Part shown: one piece after another, positions 34,110 through 43,072 of the stretch | Layout: each line of letters starts with the position of its first letter | Numbering within the stretch: position 1 is the first letter of the stretch | Origin: Dolichospermum compactum NIES-806 | GTDB taxonomy: Bacteria > Cyanobacteriota > Cyanobacteriia > Cyanobacteriales > Nostocaceae | Direction of reading: 5' to 3' | Length of the DNA: 64,000 nucleotides | Assembly: GCF_002368115.1 (NCBI RefSeq) | Contig: NZ_AP018316.1 | Coordinates: 1,049,504 to 1,113,503 of the forward strand | Program-made: the position numbers and the translations under genes | The notes under the pieces: model-generated | Told to the model about the DNA's origin: nothing | Database searches by the model: none | Seen by the model: only the letters and a program-made list of their open reading frames with translations

Positions 34110-35693
34110 ATGCAGAAATTTTGGACGTATTTAATTACCAGTTCTAGTGTGATCAGTTCCATGCTATGTATGAGTTCTGGTGCATGGGCAGAAACATTAC
34201 CAACCAATAATTCAGAACGACAAGTTAATAATATCCAGGAACAGGAAGTATCTCAAGTTACCTCCGTATCTCAATTATCTGATGTTCAACCTAATGATTG
34301 GGCATTTCAGGCTTTACAATCATTGGTAGAACGCTATGGATGTATTGCAGGTTATCCCAACGGGACTTTTCGGGGTAATCGGGCGTTGTCACGATACGAA
34401 TTTGCAGCCGGTTTAAATGCTTGTTTAGATCGAGTCAATGAATTAATTGCTACTGCTACCGCTGATTTGACGACAAAACAAGACTTAGCAACAATCCAAA
34501 AATTGCAAGAGGAATTTTCCGCAGAATTAGTCACCCTCCGAGGGCGTGTAGATACAGTAGAAGCCAAAACTGCTGAATTGGAAGCTAATCAATTTTCTAC
34601 CACCACTAAGCTACAAGGACAAGTTGTGGCGGTTGTTAGTGATGTCCTGACAAATAAACTAGTTAATGATGAGGACATAACTGATAAAAATACTACTTTA
34701 AGCGCAAGAACACGGCTGGAATTGGTAAGCAGTTTCACTGGAAAAGATACACTTTTTACCAGAATCCAAAGTAATAATATCAACAACCCTGATATTAAAA
34801 CCAAAGAAGGCAACTTATTTTTTGCCAATCTTCCTGGTACTACTGGTACTAATGATGTTACCATAGATGGGCTATGGTATGCTTTTCCCCTGGGGAAAAA
34901 TACCCAAGTCAAACTAATTGCTAATGCTGGTGCAGCGGACGATGTTACCAGTACAGTCAATCTGTTTGATGGTGATGGTGCTTTTGGGGCTGTGTCTACT
35001 TTTGGGACAAGAAACCCGATTTATGGACAACTGGGTGATAAAGGTATAGCCGTTAACCATCAGTTTGGTGATAAAATCGGCTTAAGTTTAGGCTATTTAA
35101 GTAGTACAGCTAATAACCCCACTGCTGGCAACGGTCTATTTGATGGGAATTATGGTGCTTTAGCGCAGTTAACTGTCAAGCCAAGCGATCGCATTTCTCT
35201 TGGTTTAACTTATATCAATTCCTACAATCAACCACTACTCACTGGTAGTAATAACGCTACATCTGATATCGTCACTTCAGGTGAAAAATTTTCCAATAAT
35301 TCCTATGGTGTTCAAGCATCTTTAGGAATTAGCAAGAAGTTTGTTCTCGGTGGTTGGGCTGGTTATACCAATAGTCAAGTTTTGACAGGTACAAAGGGAG
35401 AGTTTGACACTTGGAACTATGCTGTTACTCTTGGATTCCCTGATTTGGGTAAAAAAGGTAATTTGGCTGGTGTCATAGTTGGCATGGAACCAAAAGTCAC
35501 AAGTTCTAGCGCGACTGGCGCTGGAGTTGCAAAAGATCCAAATACTTCTTATCACATTGAAGGATTTTACCAATACAAGGTCAGCGACAATATCACCATT
35601 ACTCCTGCTGTAATTTGGCTAACAGCCCCAGACCACAATGATAGCAATGGTAATTTAGTGATTGGTGCTTTGAGAACGACCTTCAGTTTCTAA
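34110..35693 (+). CDS. SLH-domain OprB-type outer-membrane porin
   Basis: 527 residues. A signal peptide ends near SSGAWAETLP. The SLH domain (about 50-115) has LSDVQPNDWAFQALQSLVERYGCIAGYPNGTFRGNRALSRYEFAAGL and anchors the protein to peptidoglycan-linked polymer. A coiled coil (ELVTLRGRVDTVEAKTAELEAN) and a C-terminal beta-barrel ending in aromatic Phe (RTTFSF) follow. These cyanobacterial porins let small solutes and metal ions through the outer membrane. The divergent placement against znuA suggests co-control by zinc; a Zur-controlled porin next to znuA is my recollection from Anabaena, not shown here. Confidence 0.9.
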   Translation: MQKFWTYLITSSSVISSMLCMSSGAWAETLPTNNSERQVNNIQEQEVSQVTSVSQLSDVQPNDWAFQALQSLVERYGCIAGYPNGTFRGNRALSRYEFAAGLNACLDRVNELIATATADLTTKQDLATIQKLQEEFSAELVTLRGRVDTVEAKTAELEANQFSTTTKLQGQVVAVVSDVLTNKLVNDEDITDKNTTLSARTRLELVSSFTGKDTLFTRIQSNNINNPDIKTKEGNLFFANLPGTTGTNDVTIDGLWYAFPLGKNTQVKLIANAGAADDVTSTVNLFDGDGAFGAVSTFGTRNPIYGQLGDKGIAVNHQFGDKIGLSLGYLSSTANNPTAGNGLFDGNYGALAQLTVKPSDRISLGLTYINSYNQPLLTGSNNATSDIVTSGEKFSNNSYGVQASLGISKKFVLGGWAGYTNSQVLTGTKGEFDTWNYAVTLGFPDLGKKGNLAGVIVGMEPKVTSSSATGAGVAKDPNTSYHIEGFYQYKVSDNITITPAVIWLTAPDHNDSNGNLVIGALRTTFSF

Positions 35694-36044
35694 TCATAGC
35701 AATCAGATAAATCTCACAAATCATAGTTCAGATATTGTTTCTGTTCCCTTTGGGGAAAGATGTCTGGACTGTGATTTTTGTGATGAGTGTGATTTTGAGA
35801 ATGATAACAAAAAGACCAACCCCTCCCACAGGGCTGGTCTATAAAAAAACGTTGTTCGAGTTGTCTTCTCAGTAGAGTCAAAACCAAATTGCGCGTTCCC
35901 AAAATTCAACGGGCAACTTTTCTTAACAAGATTGTAACAGGCAGTACAATTTTTTCATGAAAATATCTCAAAAAATATCTGTCTTCCGGTAAGTAGCTTT
36001 TCTATTCCAGGAAAGATGAGGGAACAGGGAAAAATGACCAATGA
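35694..36044. other. Intergenic region with a terminator and heptamer tail
   Basis: No gene. A hairpin at 35813-35840 is listed separately. Near 36030-36060 TGACCAATGACTAA words form a short heptamer run just after the stop of the next gene. Confidence 0.55.
35813..35840 (-). terminator. Rho-independent-type terminator for the NFACT gene
   Basis: AGACCA (35813-35818) pairs with TGGTCT (35835-35840), with CCC/GGG further inside. On the minus strand the stem is followed by TTTTTGTT. It lies about 200 bases past the stop of the gene at 36045. On the plus strand only A's follow, so it does not serve the porin gene. Confidence 0.65.
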
Positions 36045-37772
36045 CTAATGACCAATGACTAATTGCGGTTTTCCCCAAATAATCGTTTCTTGTTTATAAA
36101 CTACAAGTCCTGGTTTTGCGCCTTTGGGTTTGTAGACGTGCTTGAGTTGTGTGTAAACTACTGGTACTTGGTCACTTTGACGGGCGCGACTGAAATAACC
36201 TGCTAGATTTGCTGTAAATTGTAAATCTGCTTCTTCGGCAACTGTACCCGGTTCTAGACGCAGGAGGACATGACTCCCCGGAATTTCTTGGGCGTGAAAC
36301 CACAAATCATAGTGTCCAGCGACACGAAATGTCAGTTGATCATTTTGAATGTTATTGCGACCAATGAGGACTTCAAAGCCACTCGGACTGCGGTAACGAT
36401 GAAAATTAGTGCCGGGGGTATTGTTACTGCTACGGCTGCGATATTCTAGGTCTTCTAGATATTTTTGCCCAATAAGTTCGTCGCGGATTTCTTCTAAAGC
36501 CTGTAAATCTTCTGGATTTTGGTATTTGTCTATTTGTGAAATTGCCGCTTCTACTTGTTCAAGATAGTCAATTTCGGCTTTAACTGCAAATAGTAGGGGT
36601 TCGACAGCAGCACGGGCGCGTTTGAGTTTTTGGTGCTGTTTATAAAGCTTTTGGGCATTTTGGACGGCGTTTTTATCAGGCAAAAGAGCGATCGCAATTG
36701 GCTGTTCAGTTTCAAAATCTGGTAGAATTATTTCCTGCATTCCTGGTTGCCAATGGTGCAGGTTAGCCATTAATAAGTCAGCTTTTTGACGATATTCTTC
36801 AGCCTGATCTGATTGTTGCAGGCGATCGCTAAAAGTTTTTGCCTTGACCCTTAATTTGCCCAAAATATTCAACAATTTCTGACTTAACTGATGACGCAGT
36901 TGCACAAATAACTGTTCATTCAGTTGATCAGAATAATAACGGTAAAGTAACTCTTGAACATTTTTTGTAGGTGCAAATCCACCCCAACCCATCACGGTAT
37001 ATCCATTCTCAGTCCAAGCAGGTTGGAATTTACCTAAATCTAAAGCTTGTAACCATTCTTGCCAACGTTGAAATAAATTTTGCCAATCTTGGGGAGTAAG
37101 TTCGTCAGTATTCGTATCTGGGATGATATTTGCCGCCAACAGCATAGTATCTAGCAAAGCCGAACTTAAACCACTATAACTTTTGAGTAACTGGCGTTTA
37201 ATTCCTCCGGGAACTAAACTTACCCGTTCTTGCCAACGTTCCCCAGATTCGCTTAAATTGGGAACTTTTCCCGTCAGTTTCGGTGGTGTTTCGTAATTTT
37301 GTCCCGTTTGAATGGGACGAACACTAGATTGTTGCTGACTAACTTGATGGGCAGCGGTGATAATTTCATTACTCGCATCAGTTAAAATCACATTACTATA
37401 TTTGCCCATCACTTCCGCATAAACGTGATAAAGGGCAGTTTCTCCAGGACGACGGGCAAATTGTAAATCAATAACTCGTTCCCAAGGTGAAATAGCTTCA
37501 ATCCCAACTAAAGCCAAACCACCTAATTGATGTCTTAACTGCTGACTAAAAGTAAAAGTATCTGGGGCGCGTGGTGGTGGTTCACTAATACAAATATGGG
37601 CGGCTTGAGGATGCCAGGAAATATCCAGCCAACCCCGTTGATTTAAGGTGCGTAAGGCAATGGCAATGGTAAAGCGATCGCGCTGATATACCTGTTCTAT
37701 GCGGGCAGGCAACCAATTAGCGCGGATTTCGCCACAAGCGGCGGTTAAAGCAGTAAAGTCCAGGGGTTGCAA
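36045..37772 (-). CDS. rqcH: NFACT family protein (RqcH/Rqc2 homologue)
   Basis: 575 residues. NFACT-N begins MQPLDFTALTAACGEIRANW and includes DTFTFSQQLRHQLGG and VYAEVMGKYSNVIL. A helical coiled-coil middle region (about 290-430) follows, then the NFACT-R domain with HRYRSPSGFEVLIGRNNIQND, LWFHAQEIPGSHVLLRL and VYTQLKHVYKPKGAKPGLV. RqcH binds obstructed 50S subunits and adds alanine tails to stalled chains. Older names are fibronectin-binding protein A. No partner gene is adjacent. Confidence 0.92.
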   Translation of the reverse strand: MQPLDFTALTAACGEIRANWLPARIEQVYQRDRFTIAIALRTLNQRGWLDISWHPQAAHICISEPPPRAPDTFTFSQQLRHQLGGLALVGIEAISPWERVIDLQFARRPGETALYHVYAEVMGKYSNVILTDASNEIITAAHQVSQQQSSVRPIQTGQNYETPPKLTGKVPNLSESGERWQERVSLVPGGIKRQLLKSYSGLSSALLDTMLLAANIIPDTNTDELTPQDWQNLFQRWQEWLQALDLGKFQPAWTENGYTVMGWGGFAPTKNVQELLYRYYSDQLNEQLFVQLRHQLSQKLLNILGKLRVKAKTFSDRLQQSDQAEEYRQKADLLMANLHHWQPGMQEIILPDFETEQPIAIALLPDKNAVQNAQKLYKQHQKLKRARAAVEPLLFAVKAEIDYLEQVEAAISQIDKYQNPEDLQALEEIRDELIGQKYLEDLEYRSRSSNNTPGTNFHRYRSPSGFEVLIGRNNIQNDQLTFRVAGHYDLWFHAQEIPGSHVLLRLEPGTVAEEADLQFTANLAGYFSRARQSDQVPVVYTQLKHVYKPKGAKPGLVVYKQETIIWGKPQLVIGH

Positions 37773-37899
37773 AACAATTACCCCTTTTTCACGGCAAAAT
37801 TACTTTTTTCTTGATTATTTTCTGGGTTCATTAAATAAATATTTTTCAGCTTGCTAAGTCTATGTTCTCTGATTTCAGACAAAAATTTTGAATAATGAA

Positions 37900-37945
37900 T
37901 CTTATCCCTGTTCCCTGTTTCCTTTTCCCTGTTCCCTTTTTTGTA
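37900..37945. repeat. Short CCCTGTT-type heptamer run
   Basis: ATCCCTGTTCCCTGTTTCCT followed by TTTCCCTGTTCCCTTTTTT forms degenerate copies of a CCCTGTT heptamer between two minus-strand genes. Similar words lie near 20345, 54093 and 57598. No coding role. Confidence 0.6.
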
Positions 37946-37949
37946 AGAT

Positions 37950-38870
37950 TCACTCAAATCTAGCTAATAATTCCTCACGAGACAATTGTAGAAGCAACGG
38001 TGTGAATTCTTCTCTGGACATAGCAATTAAAGGGTTGATAATTGATGCTAACTGTGAATCAACTGCACCAAAACGTACTTGCAATATACTTTCAATCATA
38101 GCGCGTCGTTCTCTTTCTATACCTTCTTGTCGTCCTTCTTGAAGTCCTTGTTTTTTTAGTTCTTCTAATTGTTGTTGATACATTTCTGATAATTTCATAA
38201 TTAACTCCTGATCATCTTTATCAATATCTTGTTCTTGACGCTGACGAGCCGACAACACAGCAATTAGGTTATTTACTAATTGTATAATATCCGAAAGGAA
38301 CGGACTATTATTTGCTAGTGCTTCTAATTCTTCTACCGCTTGTCTTTGTACCTTCCCTTTTCCTAAAATCCTCAAAAACAGTGTTTCGGGTGTACTCAGT
38401 AGTTGATGAATTGCCACAACTACGGTTTTAAATCCTTTTGGCAAGAAATAAATACCTTTTCCCCAGTTTGCTTCATCCAGAGTCCCATGAAAACTCTCTA
38501 GGATTTCTGATGATACTGTAGGTGTAAAAATCCATAATTGAGCTAATTCTGTTTCATTTATTCGCGTATCCTTACGTTTTGCTTGCCGTTCAAGGTCTGC
38601 ATGAATATCAAACAATTTACCTAGACAACTGCGAATTTCACTTTTACTGACGGCATTACGGAATGGTTCAAATATGGCATAATTTATCACCATTTTCCCC
38701 AGTATTCCTAGTGTTTCTAGACTTTGTGTGGGTTGGGGTGAAGGAATAAATAATACATCTATTTGTCTGACTTCTGCGGTAATATCTTTGCTGGTTTCTA
38801 CCTCTCCATAAGGCGTTAATAATTCCGTTAGATATTGTTTTGCGAATTGATCATGTATAAAACGAGTCAT
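37950..38870 (-). CDS. Rpn-like/DUF4351 domain protein
   Basis: 306 residues. A paralogue of the 28884-29843 protein: EVETSKDITAEVRQIDVLFIP, SEIRSCLGKLFDIHADLERQAKR, LWIFTPTVSSEIL, then a helical linker KKQGLQEGRQEGIERERR and DUF4351 with LQVRFGAVDSQLASII and LQLSREELLARFE. The PD-(D/E)XK-like Asp (IDVLF) is present. Function unknown; related proteins are called recombination-promoting nuclease/putative transposase. The ATG at 38870 begins MTRFIHDQFAKQYL. Confidence 0.82.
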   Translation of the reverse strand: MTRFIHDQFAKQYLTELLTPYGEVETSKDITAEVRQIDVLFIPSPQPTQSLETLGILGKMVINYAIFEPFRNAVSKSEIRSCLGKLFDIHADLERQAKRKDTRINETELAQLWIFTPTVSSEILESFHGTLDEANWGKGIYFLPKGFKTVVVAIHQLLSTPETLFLRILGKGKVQRQAVEELEALANNSPFLSDIIQLVNNLIAVLSARQRQEQDIDKDDQELIMKLSEMYQQQLEELKKQGLQEGRQEGIERERRAMIESILQVRFGAVDSQLASIINPLIAMSREEFTPLLLQLSREELLARFE

Positions 38871-38944
38871 TTACATTAATAGTTTTACGACAGAATGATT
38901 GATTAATTCAAGATTTTTTTGGTGATGGCGATCGCTTAGTAAAA

Positions 38945-39023
38945 CGTAGGAGTTTTTAGCACTGCTAAACTCCTACATATCTGGGTTTCTCGCAATTTTG
39001 TAAAAATTCAAATCTCAGCCGTC
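38945..39023. repeat. GTAGGAGTTTTTAGCA palindrome family, copy
   Basis: GTAGGAGTTTTTAGCACTGC plus TAAACTCCTAC is a palindrome, followed by ATATCTGGGTTTCTCGCAAT and CAAATCTCAGCCGT. The same palindrome and tail occur at 17341-17416. Non-coding. Confidence 0.8.
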
Positions 39024-39066
39024 ACGAGTATCATCCAAAATCCAAAATCCAAAATCTAAAATTCAC

Positions 39067-39348
39067 TCATCCTTGCCAAGGTGAAGGGATGGGTGTAGTG
39101 GAAATCACCTTTTCTGCCATCAGTCTTACGGCAGTTTTCCCACAACTTGGGCATTCTACCTCTAAATACTGTGAAGATGATACATCTACTTCACATAATA
39201 TCCCTTGTTTGCAGTGCCAACATTCACAAATTACCCTGCATACTGGTTCGTTGCAGTCAAGGATCTTGACGTGCTGAAAATTTTGGGATTCGCTGTCTGG
39301 TTTCCTGGGCTTTGGGAATTTTTTGATTTCTTGAACTTCCATCATTTC
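39067..39348 (-). CDS. Small hypothetical protein with zinc-ribbon-like cysteines
   Basis: About 93 residues. The pattern CRVICECWHCKQGILC and CPSCGK gives two CxxC pairs, suggesting a zinc ribbon. The N-terminal 40 residues are charged and proline-rich. I chose the ATG at 39348; a TTG five codons upstream (39363) is also in frame, and neither has a strong ribosome-binding site. It lies between a DUF4351 gene and a glycosyltransferase, with no clear partner. Function unknown. Confidence 0.65.
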   Translation of the reverse strand, partial: EMMEVQEIKKFPKPRKPDSESQNFQHVKILDCNEPVCRVICECWHCKQGILCEVDVSSSQYLEVECPSCGKTAVRLMAEKVISTTPIPSPWQG

Positions 39349-39589
39349 ACCGTCTAACTGCAACTATGTTTAGAGCTTACAGGAATATCCGGTAAGCGTA
39401 AAGCTCAGAGGCTAAAGCCTGTGAGATATAAGCGATTCGTAGGATTTTAATCCCCGTCATCAATTCTTACTCAATTTCTATTTTCTCTTGCCATGATGCT
39501 TTCCTATCTTACAACTATGCACGGATTGTCAGTTGTCATTAGGAATAAATATTCCTCCTGCCCCTTGCCAACTGCCTTCTGCCTGTTAC

Positions 39590-40858
39590 CTATTTACTAG
39601 CTAATGCGGGTTCTCTCACAGATTGCTGTAAAAGTTGGGTATAGAGTTCATCTAACTGACTCGCTACACCATGCCAGCTAAATTTATTGATAACACGCTT
39701 TTTAGCAGCTTTTCCTAGTTCTTGCTGCCATGCAGGATTACTGAGAATCCGATCAATAGCGTGGTTAAAAGCTGGGACGTTTTGCGGCGGCACTAATAAA
39801 CCAGTTTCTTCGTTGACAACAGTGAACTGTAATCCACCGACATCACTAGCAACTACAGGTGTACCGCAGGCCATCGCTTCGATAGCTACTAATCCAAAGG
39901 GTTCATAATGGCTGGGAACAACACAAACATCAGCAGCAGCAAAATAAGCTGGTAATATATGCCGACTCAAACAACCGGGAAAAGAGGTACATTCACCCAT
40001 TCCTAACTCGTTGACAATTCCGGTGAGGCGATCACGTTCTTTTTCATCACTATTCCCCGGTGTACAACCGCCACCAATAATCAACTGCAATTGTTTGGAT
40101 TCATAAAACTTCGACTCTCGCATTGCCCTGATCAAGGTTTCTATGCCTTTTCGGGGGTCAAATCTACCGACATATAACACCACTTTAGCTTCTGGATCAA
40201 TTCCTAAAGTAGCTCTGGCAGCTTGTCTTTCCACCGAACCAAACTGCTGAATATCTGTTCCACAGGGAATAATATCAATTTTGCCTTTTTGGGAAACAAG
40301 CGATCGCATATGTTCTTGTTCTTGGGGACTGGTGGCAACAATTCTTTCTGCTGTTTCCAATACTTGTTTTTCTACTATTAAACGTTGACTTGCCACCAGA
40401 GGAATATTTTCTATGGTGTTGTATTTGATCACCCCTAAAGAATGGTAAGTATGAACCTGTTTAGTTCCTTGTCTTTTCTTTAGTTCCATTCCTACCCAGC
40501 TAGATAACCAATAATTAGTATGTACTAAATCATAATTAATCCCAGCTTCTTTTTGAAATTCTAGTAACTGAAATACGAAATCTGGCAAATATTGAAAACC
40601 CTGATCTCTTGGCACAAATTCTACCGGACCTGCGGTTAACCGAATAGTCCGACAATTAGGGTTATGTTGCACTATCCTTTCTTGATCAGCACTGACCCTC
40701 CGGCTAAACATATCTACCTGCCATCCTAGCTGTGCCAGGGATTCACCCACTTGGCGGACATAAACATTTTGTCCTCCTGCCTCTTCTCTGCCTATTTCAA
40801 TCGCTGGATCACCATGAACTGAAATTAAAGCAATTTGTTTTTTATTGGTAGATTTCAT
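39590..40858 (-). CDS. Family 4 glycosyltransferase, sucrose-phosphate-synthase-like
   Basis: 422 residues, GT-B. Donor and acceptor features: EEAGGQNVYVRQVGESLAQLGW, VHTNYWLSSWVG, HTYHSLGVIKY, the SPQEQEH segment, GTDIQQF, LYVGRFDPRKGIETLI, and VPSHYEPFGLVAIEAMACGTPVVASDVGGL with the E-x7-E motif. The GGQNVYV start and length are close to the short SPS/sucrose-type enzymes of Anabaena that lack the phosphatase domain. A sucrose-6-phosphate product is possible, but other GT4 reactions cannot be excluded. It stands alone. Confidence 0.75.
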   Translation of the reverse strand: MKSTNKKQIALISVHGDPAIEIGREEAGGQNVYVRQVGESLAQLGWQVDMFSRRVSADQERIVQHNPNCRTIRLTAGPVEFVPRDQGFQYLPDFVFQLLEFQKEAGINYDLVHTNYWLSSWVGMELKKRQGTKQVHTYHSLGVIKYNTIENIPLVASQRLIVEKQVLETAERIVATSPQEQEHMRSLVSQKGKIDIIPCGTDIQQFGSVERQAARATLGIDPEAKVVLYVGRFDPRKGIETLIRAMRESKFYESKQLQLIIGGGCTPGNSDEKERDRLTGIVNELGMGECTSFPGCLSRHILPAYFAAADVCVVPSHYEPFGLVAIEAMACGTPVVASDVGGLQFTVVNEETGLLVPPQNVPAFNHAIDRILSNPAWQQELGKAAKKRVINKFSWHGVASQLDELYTQLLQQSVREPALASK

Positions 40859-42077
40859 AGATTTTTTCTGTTTCCGATTTCAACAATATGGGAGTTAATT
40901 TTCAACTTGCGGTTATTAAACTGAAATCTGTTTCTTGCGGGGAACCTTGAATAATTAATACTTATTATATTTTAACTATCGCCAAAATATTAGTTAATTT
41001 TCCCCACTTGCTATATTTATATTTAATACCCTTGATAGATATTGTTGCCTATCTTTTGATATAGACAAACAAATATTATCTATCATGATATATTAGTTAA
41101 TCCATGATAAAACCTATCTGAAGTAGCAACGCCACATCATAAGTTAGATATTTACAGTTGATTATTTACAAGGTTCAAGCAATCAAAATAATTTTCCTTA
41201 AAGTCAATACATCAAAATCAAATCGCCGAAAATATCACCTTAATTACCATTACTTTCAAAACCCTTGATTTAATTAAGCTAATTGTATTAGCTTATACTA
41301 TTCCTACATTGTGAGAATTTTTGTTAATTTAGATACAGTTTTCGTGAAAAATCACAAATTTTGTGTAATCACGCCGTCAACAGATTTTGGATTGACTCCA
41401 CCAAGTGTGGAGATTGAGGATTTTAGATTGACGTTAGCGAAGCGTACGCAGCGCAGCGAGTATTTTTGATTATACTGAAAACGGTTAATAGTTTAACCAA
41501 ATATGAAACCCCTCTGGTAAACCTCTCCTTTGCACCTCTCCCTAACCCTCTCCTTTTAGGCTACGGTGTACACACAAGTGGTATCTGCAAGGGTTTCAGG
41601 CGTTATAGACCCCTGAAATTGTCATTACGAGCGCAAGTAATTACATAATCCCGTGGTTTTTGCGATTCCTACGGAGCGCTTCGCTATCGCTTCGTTATTC
41701 CTCCTCTGTGGGAGACGCTATGGGAAGGCAATGAAAGACTTCCAGAGCGATTACCGCGAACGCTATCGCACAGCCTAAAATTAGATAACGAAACCAAGTC
41801 ATAGGGGAAATTCTAAGACTTGAGTGTACACTAATACTGGAGAGGCTTTGAACTTGTTCTTTGTATGATAAAAAAGTCCAGCTTCTAGCCGTTTTGAGTA
41901 TAGTTCCATCCTGAAGGGGCGGGGAACTTGTACCGAAAAGTCCCAATCTAAAATCCAAAATCTAACATTTTTCGGTCAAACTACAAAAATCACCAAAACA
42001 AGTAGTGCAGATAACCTGATATAGCTACCTGCACTACTTGTTGATTAAATTTGGACTTTCGTGGCTAAACAGACAAT
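40859..42077. other. 1.2-kb region without a supported gene
   Basis: 40859-41390 is AT-rich and probably contains the promoter of the glycosyltransferase on the minus strand. 41430-41460 has GCGAAGCGTACGCAGCGCAG words, and 41670-41775 has repeated CGCTATCGC words, typical dispersed repeats. A minus-strand frame at 41695-41958 has a hydrophobic stretch but no start signal or recognisable family. I see nothing else certain. Confidence 0.5.
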
Positions 42078-42587
42078 TTAGTTGGTAGTTTGTGCTGACA
42101 GCATTTGTTTTAGCTTTTCTAAATCCGCTGCCCAACGGGGATCTGGACGAAAAGCTTCGTTATCAACGCTAGTAGCAGTCTCACGCGCACTACCACCACC
42201 GCTACCACGCCGAGATTTCTTACTTCTATCGCGACGATTACCCTCTTTATTGCCGCTAGGACTAGGGGTGCTACTACCTTGGATAATTGGTTTGGGAACT
42301 TGTTGTTGTGGTTGTTCTTCACCTTCCTCACCTTTAGTCCGTGGTAAAGCTTTTTCTAGCTTAATGGGTGTATCTTTGAACATTTGACCATTATATTTTT
42401 CAATAATTTGATCTGCTTGTTCGTCATTATTCACTGTTAAAAACCCGAAACCCCGGCATTTGCCTGTTTTCCGGTCTTTAATTAGTTTGGTGGTGACAGC
42501 ATCGCCTTCTTCTGCAAACACAGCTTGCAAATCTTGACGATCTATTTCTTCTTTTGGCAAATTTCCTATATATAGGCGAATGGACAT
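42078..42587 (-). CDS. RRM-type RNA-binding protein
   Basis: 169 residues. One RRM occupies residues 1-80: RNP2 is LYIGNL and RNP1 is KCRGFGFLTV. The tail is low-complexity: Gln/Pro-rich, then RRDRSKKSRRGSGGGSARET, and a conserved-looking end with DPRWAADLEKLKQML. Cyanobacterial RRM proteins are often cold-induced and bind mRNA. A strong GGAGGT lies just upstream of the start, and the preceding 480 bases may be a long leader. Confidence 0.9.
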   Translation of the reverse strand: MSIRLYIGNLPKEEIDRQDLQAVFAEEGDAVTTKLIKDRKTGKCRGFGFLTVNNDEQADQIIEKYNGQMFKDTPIKLEKALPRTKGEEGEEQPQQQVPKPIIQGSSTPSPSGNKEGNRRDRSKKSRRGSGGGSARETATSVDNEAFRPDPRWAADLEKLKQMLSAQTTN

Positions 42588-43072
42588 GGAACATACCTCC
42601 GAATTGGGATTAAACAGGGCAAGACAAAAACAATAAATTGGCTTTGGTTTTTGAATAGATACTATGGACTAAAACTGCCACAAACCAATTTCTGCAATCC
42701 GATATTGTAGCGTGGCGTGAGTCATGCTATCAACTTATAGAATACAGTTTTTTGTTGGGATCAAGCTTATTCGCCACGAAAGCAATTATGCAATCGTGGG
42801 CTAATATCACTTTAATTTTAGGAATTGTTAATTTAATAGCCAACTATCCACCACAGTAAATTCATTCTTCTTAATTCTTGCCCGCAGAACAAAATACCAT
42901 TCCTTAACATTATCATGGTATTTTCTACGTAGCTAGTTCAGCAGCAACTTTTCCGCCAATAGCCAATAGTATTAGTTTATCGTAACATAAAACACATTTT
43001 TAAGGCAAGGGGGCAGGGAGCAGGGGGAATATTTTTCCCAATGACCAATGACTAATGACAACTGACAACTGA
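42588..43072. other. Upstream region of the RRM gene
   Basis: 485 bases, AT-rich. It contains the ribosome-binding site CGGAGGTATG for the RRM gene. A long 5' leader, as found in cold-regulated RRM genes, is possible but not demonstrated. Heptamer-like CAATGACCAATGACTAATG words lie at about 43040-43060, against the next gene's stop. No gene seen. Confidence 0.5.

Noticed and set aside
41695..41958. Minus-strand frame with a hydrophobic helix
   Set aside because: No ribosome-binding site, no recognisable family, and the region is made of dispersed CGCTATCGC-type repeat words.
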